In this document: positions 21,640-32,842 of the stretch, one piece after another | Layout of the letters: the number at the start of each line of letters is the position of its first letter | Position numbering within the stretch: position 1 is the stretch's first letter | Assembly (NCBI GenBank): GCA_021234155.1 | Contig: JAJEKV010000092.1 | Coordinates: 2,616,561 to 2,680,560, forward strand | Reading direction: 5' to 3' | Length of the DNA stretch: 64,000 nt | Source: Isoetes taiwanensis | Taxonomy: Eukaryota; Streptophyta; Lycopodiopsida; Isoetales; Isoetaceae | Made by a program: the position numbers and the translations under genes | Notes under the pieces: model-generated | Told to the model about the DNA's origin: nothing | Databases searched by the model: none | What the model saw: only the letters and a program-made list of their open reading frames with translations

Positions 21640-21941
21640 GATCCATGTAAATGAATTCTAGAACAAGGCCTTTCGCATATGTTCAATTAGTATTGAAAAC
21701 AAACCCATATATCTCCTTAGCAGCTATTGATGATTTGATATTAGCGGAGCTTCCAAGTAATCCAGCATTGCAAAAGGCTCAAAAATTTATGATATATAAT
21801 CATACACCTCATTGTTCACATCAAAATAAGCCTTGGGGATGGAATTTGAAGCCAATCACACTGACAACGTACGTTAATGACAGAGGATATGTCCAATATT
21901 GGAGAAGAAGACATGAAGACTGGTCATTTCTATGTTTATAG
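21640..21941 (+). pseudogene. Helitron Rep/helicase fragment
   Basis: The frame 21651-21941 reads, in order, AIDDLILAELPS, NPALQKAQKFMIYNHTPHCS, NKPW and VNDRGYVQYWRRRHED. These match the helitron-like N-terminal domain of plant Helitron Rep/helicase proteins: the DDxI.AELP..P.L....FMIH.PC block followed by FPK..... T..D..GYV.YRRR. About 95 residues of a protein normally well over 1,000 remain. The FPK-type motif is altered and no helicase part follows. No CTRR hairpin terminus was identified nearby. Confidence 0.65.
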
Positions 21942-22346
21942 AGTGGGTACCCATTGCTAATCATGGTTTGCTCTAGAACCTGTTTTGGGTACCCTTTACT
22001 TCACACCCCATGAACCATACAGGGAACATTGGGATACGTGGGGCCACATGGGCCATGCATAGACATTAACCACCTCATGCAACTTAGGATTGATTTCCTT
22101 ATATGAAGATTGACTTTATCCGTATTCTCGATCTTATCGCAATACTATGGAGTTGCATCACTTCAAGCTATTTTCCAAAATCCAATACTTCTCCTTATTA
22201 TTTCTTCAGCTAGTGGTGGATCTCCATCATTGTCTTGTAATGCCTCGGCATGCCTTAGGTTCATTCTTCTAATGCAACATGTGCACTAGTGCAACTTGGT
22301 TCTTCATGCAGTAGACTTGCAAAAGAATTTAGATGCAATCCCACTT

Positions 22347-22990
22347 CTACTGCATTACCCTCTTCAACAATACTCTACTCTGCATTGAGGCAATGGTGGC
22401 ATGCACTACATCCCCAAGTTCATAGCATTGATGCGACGTTGCTCGAATGTTATCTCCATTGATTTCATTCCTATATTGATCTATCAAACATGAGTCTATT
22501 GATGTGCTCTTGAGTGTTAAATTGACATTCTCAAATTCTCTAGCTAATGCTCTGGCCTTGGCCATATGTCTTCGGTTCTCACATCGCATCTTCTCCTTCA
22601 TAGTCTCCCCTTGTTTAGATGCTTGATAGGTCAAATTTTGCCATACAACATATGGGGTATGAGTAAGGTTCATTGAAGTGCCATGCATAGTTACATATAT
22701 GAAGGAGTAGACCCCCCCCCTCCTCCCCCCCGACATTCATCATCTCCAATCTCACTTGGCAACGAACTCACAACATCCATACTTGTTGATGCATCAACTG
22801 ATAAACATACATTCAATTCATATTGCAAGTTTATGACAATATTTCCATTGGTAGTTCCATCTCCCTTGCATGCACGGTCATCTTCTCCCATTCCACATGC
22901 TTGTGCCCTCCATATTAATTTATGTTTGCGGGCCAGATGTCTCTTTCTAGTTGACTTTGATGGCATCGATCCGAGCCCCCGGATCAGCAT
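22347..22990 (-). other. Unrecognised ORF pair on the minus strand
   Basis: Two overlapping frames (22691-22990 and 22347-22736) hold basic, charged stretches such as SKSTRKRHLARKHK and ENRRHMAKARALAREFENVN. I do not recognise a domain. They may be one decayed gene or transposon ORF with a frame change near 22700, where a C-rich run (22712-22730) sits. The first overlaps the A1 end of the DIRS-like element by a few codons, which argues against an intact gene. Confidence 0.3.
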
Positions 22991-23095
22991 ATTGGGACGG
23001 GATGATCAACTATATATGTGTTCTTCATTCTTCTGGCTGGTGATCGGCGTCTTCTCACAACAGCTTCTCTTCCTACCCATTACTTCCCTCATCCA
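22962..23095 (+). repeat. A1 terminal repeat
   Basis: Matches A2 (32137 to about 32270): shared blocks are GGCATCGATCCGAGCCC, TGTGTTCTTCATTCTT.TGG and ATCGGC.TCTTCTCACAACA. It marks the 5' end of the coding DIRS-like element. Confidence 0.8.
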
Positions 23096-23929
23096 AGATG
23101 CCCTTACCTAAGATGTTTTTCTCTTCATCGAATCTCTTGTCCGGCATCACTATCGGATCTCTTCTCAGCCTCGTCGTCTCAACCGTCTTCTTGACGAGTT
23201 TTTTCTTGATCGTCCTCTGGAAGATGTGTCTCTCTCATCAGGCTTCTTTGTTTCGAATTTTCGCTATCCGCTGGATTTGTGCAATTTTCTTCGATTCTTG
23301 TTCTTTCTATGCTGCTTGTATTTTGTTGCTATGCTCTTTTATCGATCTCGCTATTTATGGTGATGATTCTTTGCCATATTATAAAATTTCGATATCATCT
23401 GGATTTGTGCAATTTTAGCTCAGATTTCTTCGTTCTCTGTTCTCTGTGGGTTGATTATTATTCATCCTATGCTCTCTGTCTCGATCTCGCTGGCTGTGTT
23501 GTTCTCACTCCTTGCATGTACTCCTCTCTTCTATTGCATGTACTCATCTCTCCTATGGCACAAGCATGCATGGCTCGGTGGGCACGATTCTTGTGGGCTG
23601 CATATGCAGGTTCAGGTGTTGCATACATATTCTTGTAGGCTGCATTTGCATGCTTTGAAATTGTCCAAAATTAGCTGCCAGATTTCGTTCGTTCCGTTCT
23701 GCTGGTCGGGTCCCCTCATTTTGGCTTGGTGTGGCTTGCTGCAATCTGTTCCAGCGATGAGGGGTCAAATCATTTCGACTGGAAGTAGCTTATTATGATC
23801 TATTTTCAGGTTGTCGTTCTTGTCGTGTGATTGGTAGTTTGATCTCGTCCATGTGGGCATCTGTCTGCTTCGATCTGCTCCAAACGACCCTTCTACCCCA
23901 TCGATTTCTTTCTCGTAGCTCTCCTTATC

Positions 23930-24302
23930 TGATATGAGCTACACCAATAGCTCAGAATGATCCGGCTCTAGTTCACCAAAACTAGATAAAGATCCACAAT
24001 ACAAGGCAAATAATGGCAGTTCTCCATCCAACCGGGCCTACCGGTGTAGAGATCTGGCAAATTAACCACAAGGCAGAAGGCAATGGCAAGTCTTCAAGGC
24101 AAGGATCACAGTTCCGGCAAAGGGAAGCTCAATAGGCTTATGGACGAAGCTGGCTTAAGGCTAGTTCAGCAGAGTCGGCAGCAGCAACTAGTTGAAGACG
24201 TTCGAAATTTGGACGACGGCCATTGATGAAGCTACCTGAAGATTCGATGCCGCCCTTAATAAATCCGATGCTGGCTCTTATAGAAAAAGGTTCGACTCTT
24301 CC
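23930..24302 (-). repeat. 3' LTR of the gag-only element
   Basis: Direct repeat of 25582-25954. It starts TGATATGAGCTACACC on the plus strand and ends GGTTCGACTCTTCC. Confidence 0.85.
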
Positions 24303-24357
24303 AAACAATTATAGATATAGAATATCTAAATTGTAAACTGAATCCTTAATCATACTA

Positions 24358-25539
24358 CTATTTACCAGGCAAATGGTATCCTATCTTCAGTTTGCTGTTC
24401 TCCTCTTCCATATGCGCTACGTGAGCTGCTTTCTTCCCCGCTTTTAGCTTCTCAGCATCAGATAGTCCTGAATCTAATTCCTCTATGTAAACATTAAGCA
24501 TTCTTCCTTCACTACTTTTTCTTGGCTGTGGAGGATACTCAGACCTTATAACAGCTTTATTCTCAGGACAATACCTCTGATAGTGATTTCCACCACAACG
24601 GAAACATCGTATATCTCTGGACTTAACCATACTTCCTTTCGTTTGCTCAGATGCATTCTCAGGTTTTTCCACGTCTACTTCCTTTCTCCTTTTTCGTTTT
24701 CCCTCATTCTCGTCATCTGGGCTGGTGTATGGTTGCCATGCATAACTTCTTTTTGCTTTCGGATTAATCTTCAACTCAGCAGCAGATACATAAATTATGA
24801 CATCTCGTAAATCCTTGGGCCTGGAGTAGCTAACCTCGCTGAAGATATCCATACGTAATCCGTTGATGTACTTCCTCGTCAATTCCTGAGCATCCATGTT
24901 ATTCATCTGCACAGCCAAGTGATTGAATTTCATGGTGAAATCATTCACAGTCTCCTTCTCTGTTTGCTGAATATGATCCCATTCTCTTTGAATTACTTGA
25001 AAATAATCTGGAGGCAGGTATTGCGCTTCAAACTCCTTCCTAAAACTGTCCCAATTACTTATTACTGGATCCAGTCGCTTTCTTCCCTGCCACCATAGCT
25101 GCGCAGTGCCTTTTAAATATATATCCATGGCGCCTAACCTTTCTTCCTCCGTTGCCTCAAGTCTCTTCAAGAACGATTCCCAAGTGCTCAGAAATTCGAT
25201 AACCTGTGTGGGCTTAGCGGGATATCCACGGAAAGAAGGCATGTCGGACTTTTCCAACCACTTGCACTTATTCTTTTTGCTAGGAAGAATTTCTTCTTCA
25301 TTGGGAGGGAGCGGATCTATGGGAGCAGGTTCAGGAGGTAGCAGAGATGCAGGGGTTCTCATATTCTGCAACAATTCCTCACTTACATAACCCAATGCAA
25401 TCGCCAGATGCTCTAATTTCCTGATAGCCTCTTCTTGAGATTCAGGCATGGAAATTCCCATCTGGTTTGCCACTGTATAAACTGAGGTAATTGCTTTCAA
25501 GTAAGTCTCTGCATCTGTTGGTCCTGAATTGGATGCCAT
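24358..25539 (-). CDS. Retrotransposon Gag protein, intact
   Basis: A 393-residue open frame. Residues about 85-230 match the plant retrotransposon Gag fold: MPSFRGYPAKPTQVIEFL, then LKGTAQLWWQGRKR, FRKEFEAQYLPPD, EKETVNDFTMKFNHLAVQM and LTRKYINGLRMDI. A basic linker (EGKRKRRKEVDVEKP) follows, then a CCHC-type zinc knuckle CFRCGGNHYQRYC (Cx2Cx3Hx4C), the spacing seen in many Ty3/gypsy Gags. The protein would package element RNA. The start is 40 bases downstream of the primer binding site and is the first ATG. The ORF stops about 55 bases before the 3' LTR, leaving no room for pol. Confidence 0.85.
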   Translation of the reverse strand: MASNSGPTDAETYLKAITSVYTVANQMGISMPESQEEAIRKLEHLAIALGYVSEELLQNMRTPASLLPPEPAPIDPLPPNEEEILPSKKNKCKWLEKSDMPSFRGYPAKPTQVIEFLSTWESFLKRLEATEEERLGAMDIYLKGTAQLWWQGRKRLDPVISNWDSFRKEFEAQYLPPDYFQVIQREWDHIQQTEKETVNDFTMKFNHLAVQMNNMDAQELTRKYINGLRMDIFSEVSYSRPKDLRDVIIYVSAAELKINPKAKRSYAWQPYTSPDDENEGKRKRRKEVDVEKPENASEQTKGSMVKSRDIRCFRCGGNHYQRYCPENKAVIRSEYPPQPRKSSEGRMLNVYIEELDSGLSDAEKLKAGKKAAHVAHMEEENSKLKIGYHLPGK

Positions 25540-25581
25540 AAATGCTTTACTGCTGCAGAATTGTCAGGCTCTGATACCAAT

Positions 25582-25954
25582 TGATATGAGCTACACCAAT
25601 AGCTCAGAATGATCCGGCTCTAGTTCACCAAAACTAGAGAAAGATCCACAATACAAGGCAAATAATGGCAGTTCTCCATCTAACCAGGCCTACCGGTGTA
25701 GAGATCTGGCAAATTAACCACAAGGCAGAAGGCAATGGCAAGTCTTCAAGGCAAGGATCACAGTTCCGGCAAAGGGAAGCTCAATAAGCTTATGGACGAA
25801 GCTGGCTTAAGGCTGGTTCAGCAGAGTCGGCAGCAGCAACTAGTTGAAGACGTCCGGAATTTGGACGACGGCCATTGATGAAGCTACCTGAAGATTCGAT
25901 GCCAACCTTAATAAATCCGACGCTGGCTCTTATAGAAAAAGGTTCGGCTCTTCC
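25582..25954 (-). repeat. 5' LTR of the gag-only element
   Basis: Direct repeat of 23930-24302. It is followed on the minus strand by the tRNA-iMet primer binding site. Confidence 0.85.
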
Positions 25955-26019
25955 TATTTTAAACGAGCCTTATAAAACTTAGCCATTAGATAATATCTTA
26001 CATGATATTATTAAGCTTT

Positions 26020-27900
26020 TACTAACATAAGATGTCATTGCCAATTTACTGCCTTGCCTTGCCATTAAATCGCCAATCTCACACATCCATGCTAGTCCAC
26101 CAAGACCAACGTTCCGAAGGCCACTCCCCCGGGCTACCATATCCATATCATTATCCCGCGGCTTGCCTTCGCCTCTTTCTACAGCGATGGGCTCAGCCCC
26201 TTATTCCAATATGATCGCAGCACCACCTCCAGTTTGTATTCAGGTGCGGCATTCACTTTACTTCGTCTGTTGCCTGCTCTACACTAGGGATTTAAACCCG
26301 CATCCTCCTCGCCCATCTCAGGACCCAGCACCCATGTACAGTACTATCCTTTTTCCTTTGTTTCCAACTTCCTATCCTTTCGACTTCTATCATTTCCTTG
26401 CCTCGCCTGTCATTGGTCTTTTTCTGGCTCTTCTTCGCCGCTTCTAGCACCCACTACTCCCTTCTGGCTTTTTGCCTGCTCTATTCTTTCCACCCTACCT
26501 TGGCCATTCTTCGCCGCTTCTGGAACCCCTCGCTTCCTTCTAGTTTTTGTCTTCTCTGCCCCGTTCTGTCTTCTCGCACGACATCACGCTCACCCTACTC
26601 TATCTCTATCCAGTCTTCCTTCTCGCCCTATTCAACATTCCCTATCCTGCTAGTCTGCTCACTTTTCATCAGTTCGATCTTAGCCCGTTTTGAGGTACCG
26701 TTAAGTTTGTTTTCTATTGTTTAATTTTTTGGTGGTTGCATGTTTATTTTTATCTCAACATGGTTTTTCATCACCACTCTGTCTTAACCTCTCTTGCTCT
26801 GCGATTTCCATACCATAGGCCTTTTTTTCTATCTCTGCCAGACTTATTTTAGCTTCCTTTTTACTTTCGACCATCCATTTTTTGTTCTATCTATACCTAC
26901 CATTATTTAAGTTTCCCTTTATTCTCTCTTATATATACATATATTTCCAACTAGCTATGCCTATCCAATGCCCCATTTGCTTTGCAGATTTTCTTCTTCT
27001 CGTTGGGTTCTTTTCCCCCATGGTTGCACCTCCCGAAATTCCTATGGTTGATCACCAAGCACCCATCTGCATGCAAGCTCTCCAAATCGAGCGTCATGCT
27101 ATTGATTGACCTGTCGAGTTATTTTTGGTTCTCTGTACCTTTACGCGGCCTTTTCTCCTGCCATCCGTCGGGTGTTCCGATCATATCGTCTCCTGGATCC
27201 TTACCATGCTCGATTTTTGAAAGATGTCATTCTTCAATGGGGTTTTTCATCTTTGCGACCCATTCAATTGCGCGGATTTTTCTTTATCCTGATGGAATAT
27301 TCCCCGCAATTCCTCCCCACCTATCCGGCTATTGCGTTGGGTTTGCTCCTTGATCGTGGGCGGCATCACATTTATGATTTGATGTATTCGTTTATAATAA
27401 TGGTCCTCCACATTGGGGGTCTTTGTTCTATTTATGTCGTGTTTTGTGCTATCGACTAGCAGTTTTTGCCTTATTTAATATGGATTATCCCTCATGCTCG
27501 TAAATTGCATTTCTTTGTTTTTTACGCCTTGGCATTGGTTCTTCACACATTGCTACCTTATTTCTTTCCTTGTTGATTTTACAATCTATGTATGGTTTCC
27601 ATCTTTGGGGGTGATGGTCGTTCCCCACTCACTTACAGCTTTGTATTTCTTCTATGTTCTATGGGTGTATTTTTTATCTATATGCGTCTTACCTTATTAT
27701 GTCATTCTAGGGGTCTTATGATTTCCGTTTAAGTTTTGGCACCTCTCTCTCTTTTTCTTCGTATTTTTTATGGTGCCCCTTACCGTGGCTCAGGCTTGCT
27801 CGCACCTACGTGGGCGTTGTTGCGACTTCTTTCTACATTAATTTTGTACTAACCTTTGACGGGCATCATTATGCCTCTGACGCCATTCTTAGATTGTATC
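26020..27900 (+). other. 5' internal part of the DIRS-like element, no clear ORF
   Basis: Pyrimidine-rich plus-strand sequence between the nested element and the gag-like region. Overlapping ORFs of 60-123 codons occur in all plus frames, but none keeps a recognisable domain. It is probably leader plus decayed coding sequence. Confidence 0.4.
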
Positions 27901-27901
27901 T

Positions 27902-28663
27902 ATGTTTGTGTTTTCCATTCCACAAGGGCAAGTTCTCCTCTTACCTTTTTATGCTATCTCCTTGTATCGTTCTTGGCTTATGATTTCACTCTTGATCTTC
28001 TCTGGTGTATTTCGTTTCTTTCAGGTCATTGAACTTATTCCCGCTTCAGTCAGCACCTCCTCCAATACCACATCTCCTTCACTTTCTCCCCCATGTTTAG
28101 CTCGTGCAGCTGGCACTCGTTGTCAATGCGAAGCTTCCTTGTCCCCAGACCTGGAGTCCATGGAGCATACCCCCCTTTCTGCTATTCCTTCTCATGCTTC
28201 CGAGTTTTTTGTGTTTTCCTTCTCTTCTCCCCTTTCTACTTCTTTTTCTTCTTCTGTCGCTGGTGCCTCCGCTCTTGTTTTTCCTTCCACACATATGGCA
28301 CCTCTTTTCTCCTTCATGCCTCCTACATCTCCTATTTTTCCCATGCCATCTTCCCCTGCTCCCACCAATCTGGGCCTTGCTCAATTATTGCATGAGCTTC
28401 AATAGCAATGGACTGCCCTCCAGGATCTCCAGACAGTGATGATGTAGTAATTGTCCGTTCAGACACAACTCGAATACTTACATCAGGATATTCGCGAGCA
28501 AGCTGCCCGGCCTACTCCTTCCTTCGAACGAGACTCTACTCGACATTATTATGAGTTTGCTTCTGCCATGAACACTCGCTTTCGCTGGATTCATAGGCGT
28601 CTCGCTATGTTAGGGGTGGCGATTCCAGATGATGTGCTTTACATGGTGGAGGTAGGTAAGTGA
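27902..28663 (+). pseudogene. Gag-like ORF of the DIRS-like element
   Basis: One frame, broken by stops at about 28403 and 28445-28450. The first part is Ser/Pro-rich (about 28040-28370). The second reads VQTQLEYLHQDIREQAARP and YYEFASAMNTRFRWIHRRLA, likely helical and coiled. A CTICGHF..ENCFHR cysteine-rich stretch in another frame (28890-28950) may be its zinc knuckle. Position before RT and composition suggest Gag; no profile match is claimed. Confidence 0.45.
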
Positions 28664-29419
28664 CTGGCGGACCAAGAATGCTTATTGCTGACCAACATGG
28701 ATACGATGTCGCATTGCAATTTAGCAAGTCCCCCAGCCTCAATTTTTCCTCTGACGAGTCTAAACATCTTCACCAAGCGTAGAAGTCCGCCCAAGAGAAA
28801 TGTCTTGTCTCGTTCCCGCAATTCTCTCTAACTCTTCACTTTTTGGCTTCTCCTCTTCCACTTCTTCTTCCCCTAATCCGTCATCCCTCCGTTGTACCAT
28901 TTGCGGTCATTTTTGCAATATTGCAGAAAATTGTTTTCATCGTCAACTCTTCCATAATGTGGTTCCCCCCTTTCTCCACCGTTTCCTCAGGCAATGCCTC
29001 TCAACCCTGCTCCTTTGATGGCTTTTCCCCGGTAGATAACCCATCTCGCCCTTCCTCCTTTCGCTTTGATTCCCCCTCCTTGGTCCTCTTGATCCTTGGG
29101 GGTTTTTTTGTGAGTTATTTTTTTATGACGTGCTTCCTTATGGTTATAATAAAGAATCTTGTTTTTATTTCAGTTTTTTGTGCAGATTGTCAAGTTTTTA
29201 CCTCTCCTTTACCCCATCTTCCTTTGGATCCCCTTGCCACTGATCGCCATTATGCCAACTTGTCCGTCCGCAGAACTCTCCGCTGCTTTATCTTTTTGGC
29301 GGTCTATCTCTGGAAATTCCCTCGTCTTGTCTTGGATCTAGCATGCTTATGCCCTTTCTTGGGCTTCTGCCCCTCCATCTCAACCTTTTTTCCACCCTAA
29401 TCTTTCTTCCCTGTCTTTG

Positions 29420-30300
29420 CAGATTCCCTTTTCTCGCTCAGCCATTCACGATCTCTGTTCTGGTGCCGTCATGCAAGAGCCCTCCTGTCCTTTTTTCTGC
29501 TCTCCCTTAGGAGTTGGCCCAAAGGGGACCATAAGTTCCACTTGATTCTGGATTTATACCATCTTAACTCTTTTTTATCCGTGCTTACCTTTCATTATGA
29601 GTCCATCTCCTATGCTTTGGTTGTTCTTCAACACAATGCTTTTCTTTTTACTTTTGATTTAAAATTTGGTTACCATCTCCTCACTACACTTTTTTGGGTT
29701 TTCAGTTTGAGGGTCAAATTTTTTGTCTTTACCATACTCCCTTTTGGCCTCGCCCCTGCTCCCTTTGTCTTCACCAATTTAATGCACCCATTGGTTCGAC
29801 CGTGGCGGGCTTCCGACATTCGTCGCATCCTTATATGGACGATTTTCTTTTTAAGACTCAGTAGGACCCTGTTCCCCTTCAACATCGCATTATCTCTAAT
29901 TTACAATCCGCTGGTTTTCTCATCGCTTGGCCTAAATGTGGCTCCATTTTCTCATCGCACCATCTTCTTTGGCTTTCTCTTTGATTCCTTTGCCATGGTT
30001 ATTTGCCTCTCCTCCACCAAATTAGCCAAATTTTCTCATTTATCCTCTTCTCTCCTCTCCTCCTCTTACCTTACGTCACGCCAACTTGCAAAATTTTGGG
30101 ATTTTCTCCAGTCCCTTCGCATTGTTTTCGGTTCCCTCGTCTTCGTCTTGACTTTCTTTTCTTATCGCCTTATTAATCCCTTACACTGGAATGCCCCTAT
30201 TTCTTTATCCTCTTCGTCTCATATGGAAGTCGTGTTGTGGGAATCCATTGCTTCTTCCCTTAGTTTCCGCCCCATTTCTCCCCCCACGTCACTCGTCTAC
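29420..30300 (+). pseudogene. Reverse transcriptase of the DIRS-like element
   Basis: Motifs in order: GVGPKGDHKFHLILDLYHLN (fingers; the K..R.ILDLR.LN equivalent, 29510-29570), FLFTFDLKFGYH (the FDL..GYHH motif holding the first catalytic Asp, about 29650), FTILPFGLAPAPFVFT (LPFGL..AP..F, about 29735), then YMDD at 29832-29843. YMDD is reached only by a frame change, because the main frame reads past it. The LPFGL.APFVFT..M.PLV pattern is characteristic of DIRS/Ngaro RTs. At least one frameshift makes it non-functional. Confidence 0.85.
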
Positions 30301-30902
30301 TGTGTTAGGGTTTGATGCTAAATCTTTTGGTTGGGGTGGTTGGTTGCAGGGTCAGGACTGCTTGGATTTTGTTGGCCTTTGCCCGTTCTTCTACTTGGCA
30401 CGAATTTGTTGCTTTTTTTCAGGTCTTACGTTCTGCTCTGTCTTTTCTCCATTCTCTTTTGGTCTCTGTTCGGAGTGATAATTTGAACGTCGCTTCCATT
30501 CTCCATAAAGGGGGTTCCTCTTCACCTGATATTCATTTTCTTGTCCTTGAGCTTTTTCTTCTTTGCTTTCACTTTTCCATTTCCCCTGAACCTCTTTGGA
30601 TTCCCCGATCGCAGAACGAATGTGCTGATTACCTATCCCGCCTTCCTCAGTCCAATGAGTTTGCCCTTGCTCGTTGGTGTTTTCATTGTCTTGAGTTATT
30701 ATGGGGACCCCATCATATTGACTATTTTGCTTCACCTCTGAATCACAAACTCCCAGTTTATAATACTAGGTTTGCATATCCTCACCGCATTCTGCCTAAC
30801 GCCTTTACCTATGATTGGCACATCTTCAATAATTATTGTTTTCCTCTGCCGCCTGTAATTCCCGTGTTTTACACCATGCTGCAGCATGTCACGCCCGCAT
30901 GA
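30300..30902 (+). pseudogene. RNase H of the DIRS-like element
   Basis: LGFDAKSFGWGGWLQG (30305-30355; first catalytic Asp in the DAS.GWGG-type motif) is in one frame. VRSDNLNVASILHKGGSSSPD (SDN with the third catalytic Asp) and WIPRSQNECADYLSR (30600-30645; the IPR..N..AD.LSR motif) are in another. IDYFASPLNHKLPVYNTRFA, the DLFAS..N motif that follows RNase H in DIRS-type elements, is at 30718-30780. A frame change lies near 30350. Order and motifs are clear; the enzyme is broken. Confidence 0.85.
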
Positions 30903-31129
30903 CTTTGGTGACTTTACACTAGTCTTTTGCACCATGGTGGCCTTTTCTCTGGACCGGATCCACTTGGACCTCTTTTATCACAAATTTTATGTTTTTTGAT
31001 GCATTTTCTCAAGCTCTGCTGCCTCATATCTCGGCCTCCTTTGGGGGTTGTCGATATCATGTGGCTCTTTATGTTTTTTCTTATTGCTTGTCAATTTAAT
31101 TAAGCATTAATGTTGTTTCTTATTTGTCT

Positions 31130-32075
31130 TGTTCCAATTGCTTGTCGTTTAATTCCTCCCTAAGAGGTTTCCTTTTTCCTATATTCTTTGCCCTTGATCT
31201 TTTCATCACGTGCTCCTTCCACTCTCACCGACTACAGTGCCATGTTTTGCCGGTTTGTTCTTTGGTGTCATCAACATTCGGTTTCTCATCTCACTGCTTC
31301 ACCTTTCATCGTTACCACTTTTTTTGCCTCTCTTCATCGCCCTGACATGTCCTCCTCTTCAATCTGCACAGCCTCTGCTGCTATATCCTTTTTTCACTAG
31401 ATTTTTAACCTTCCATCCCCCTCCTTATTACCATTGCCCTCCTTGACTCGCCAGTCTACCTCTCGCCAAGCCTGTTCCCCTCGCACTTTGTTGCCCTTTC
31501 TTCCTCAACACGTGTACTCTATTGTCCTCCATTTTGCACATCCCACCGCCTCATTTTCTTCTCTTACTCACGCTTCCCTCGTCGTCCTCTCGTTCGTGGT
31601 TTTTCTTCGTGTATCTAAAGCCGCGTCTCTCAATTAGTGCGACCTCTCTTTTTTTATGTCTCACGTTGATGTTTTTCTCCATCGTTCCAAATGGGACCAA
31701 CTTGCTCGGGGCCATACGGTTTCTTTAGTTTGTCTACCCTCTATCGCTTATCCCATCACTCTTCTCCATCGTTTGATTTCTATGGATGAGTACCACCTCC
31801 AAGACCCTCCTACTGACGGTCCTCCTTTTTGCGCTTCTCCTTCATCTTCTCGCCCCTTATCATACCCGACTGCTCGCTTATGATGGAGACAATGCCTTGT
31901 CGCTATCGGTCTGGGATCCTTCACGGTATGGTACACATTCTGCTCGTCGTGGCAAGGCCTCTGCAGTGGCAGCCCGGGGAGTTCCACATGCTAATGCTCA
32001 TGCTCATGACCGCTGGCAGCCCTCATCCTCTCATGCTTGCTATGTGGTGCGCGAATCTGCTCAACATCTCGACAT
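31130..32075 (+). pseudogene. Tyrosine recombinase of the DIRS-like element
   Basis: The core residues of tyrosine recombinases are recognisable: FLRVSKAASL (first Arg at 31608-31610), THSARRGKASAVAARGVP (HxxR, His at 31936-31938), HDRW (32005-32016) and the Tyr of CYVV (32041-32043). The upstream part includes LTDYSAMFCRFVLWCHQH, the SAM-like N-terminal domain. A stop (TAG at about 31635) and a frame change between 31780 and 31890 break it. The enzyme would insert the element by site-specific recombination of a circular DNA, instead of a DDE integrase. The copy at 57944-58340 has a damaged HSxRRG box. Confidence 0.82.
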
Positions 32076-32100
32076 TTCCTGTCGACAGTCTGGTGGTCAG

Positions 32101-32171
32101 CCGGTTTTATGTTCTCTGCGAGTCCCTTCCCAGAATGGCATCGATCCGAGCCCGCGGATCGGCATTCTAGG
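32101..32171 (+). repeat. B1/A2 junction with palindrome
   Basis: B1 (ending CGAGTCCCTTCCCAGAAT at 32136) joins A2 (GGCATCGATCCGAGCC from 32137). CCAGAAT (32130-32136) pairs with ATTCT.GG near 32164-32171, with CGATCCG/CGGATCG arms inside. This is the same plan as at 9425-9467. Confidence 0.75.
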
Positions 32172-32645
32172 ACGGGACGAGCAGTTATGTGTTCTTCATT
32201 CTTTTGGCTGGTTATCGGCATCTTCTCACAACAACTTCTCTTTCCTTGCCCGTTGCTTCCCGCCCTTTTATGTTGTTTGTGTTTGTCTTTTTTTCATATG
32301 TTTCTGTTCTATGCTGACTCTATATCTTTTATTCCACCTGCAGGGTGTTGCTGTTTTTCCCACTAGCATGGTGGTGCTATATTCCACCCGCTGGGTGACA
32401 CTGTATCTCCACCCGCAGGATGACGCTCTTTTTTCCATTCTTTGTCCCCATCCTCTCACTTGATTGTTTGTTGTTGATTTGGCGCATTGCTCTGCTTGTT
32501 CCTTTTCCCTAACCATTAATCGGTGTTTTCAGTGTTTGTTATTTTTTGCAGATGTTCTACTCGCAAGTTCCTTCACTCTCCTCAGGACCGCTCTTTTTTC
32601 GTTCTCCAGGCATCCTTCAAAATTGTTGGTGACATTTTCTCATTA

Positions 32646-32664
32646 GGGTTTTCCTCGAAAACCC
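32646..32664 (+). repeat. Conserved GGGTTTTC-CTC-GAAAACCC hairpin
   Basis: A perfect 8-bp stem with a 3-base loop, followed by AAAGGGCGGGGTTTTT. It is 213 bases before the 3' end of the element. Versions occur at the same place in the other copies (about 8700-8716 minus, 10827-10845 plus, 58913-58931 plus). Confidence 0.75.
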
Positions 32665-32842
32665 AAAGGGCGGGGTTTTTCATCTCGACGAGGTGTCGCC
32701 ATTACCCTTCTTCTTGTCTCGGCCTCCTCTATTGTTTCTTTCTTGTGGGGCAGCTCGATGATGTTTTTATGGTCAACTCCCCACATATTCCTTCAAACTA
32801 TTGTATACTGCTGTTGTGATGAATGACAAGCCTATCTATCGG

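Larger units (their letters stand above)
23930..25954 (-). mobile_element. Gag-only LTR retrotransposon (TR-GAG-like), nested
   Basis: Two LTRs of about 373 bases (23930-24302 and 25582-25954) differ at only a few sites. On the minus strand the 5' LTR ends TCATATCA, and two bases on there is a tRNA-iMet primer binding site TGGTATCAGAGC (RC of 25568-25579). One intact gag ORF fills the interior, and nothing of protease, RT or integrase is present. That composition matches the TR-GAG class of non-autonomous plant elements, which borrow enzymes from relatives. The high LTR similarity and open gag point to a fairly recent insertion. I could not find a clean 5-bp target duplication (TTATC at left, TATTT at right). 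Confidence 0.85.

Noticed and set aside
23932-25965. Long direct repeats as a segmental duplication
   Set aside because: The tRNA-iMet primer binding site and gag between them show that they are LTRs.
28097-28384. Basic minus-strand ORF (Arg/Lys/Gly-rich)
   Set aside because: It is the antisense of the Ser/Pro-rich gag-like frame of the DIRS-like element.
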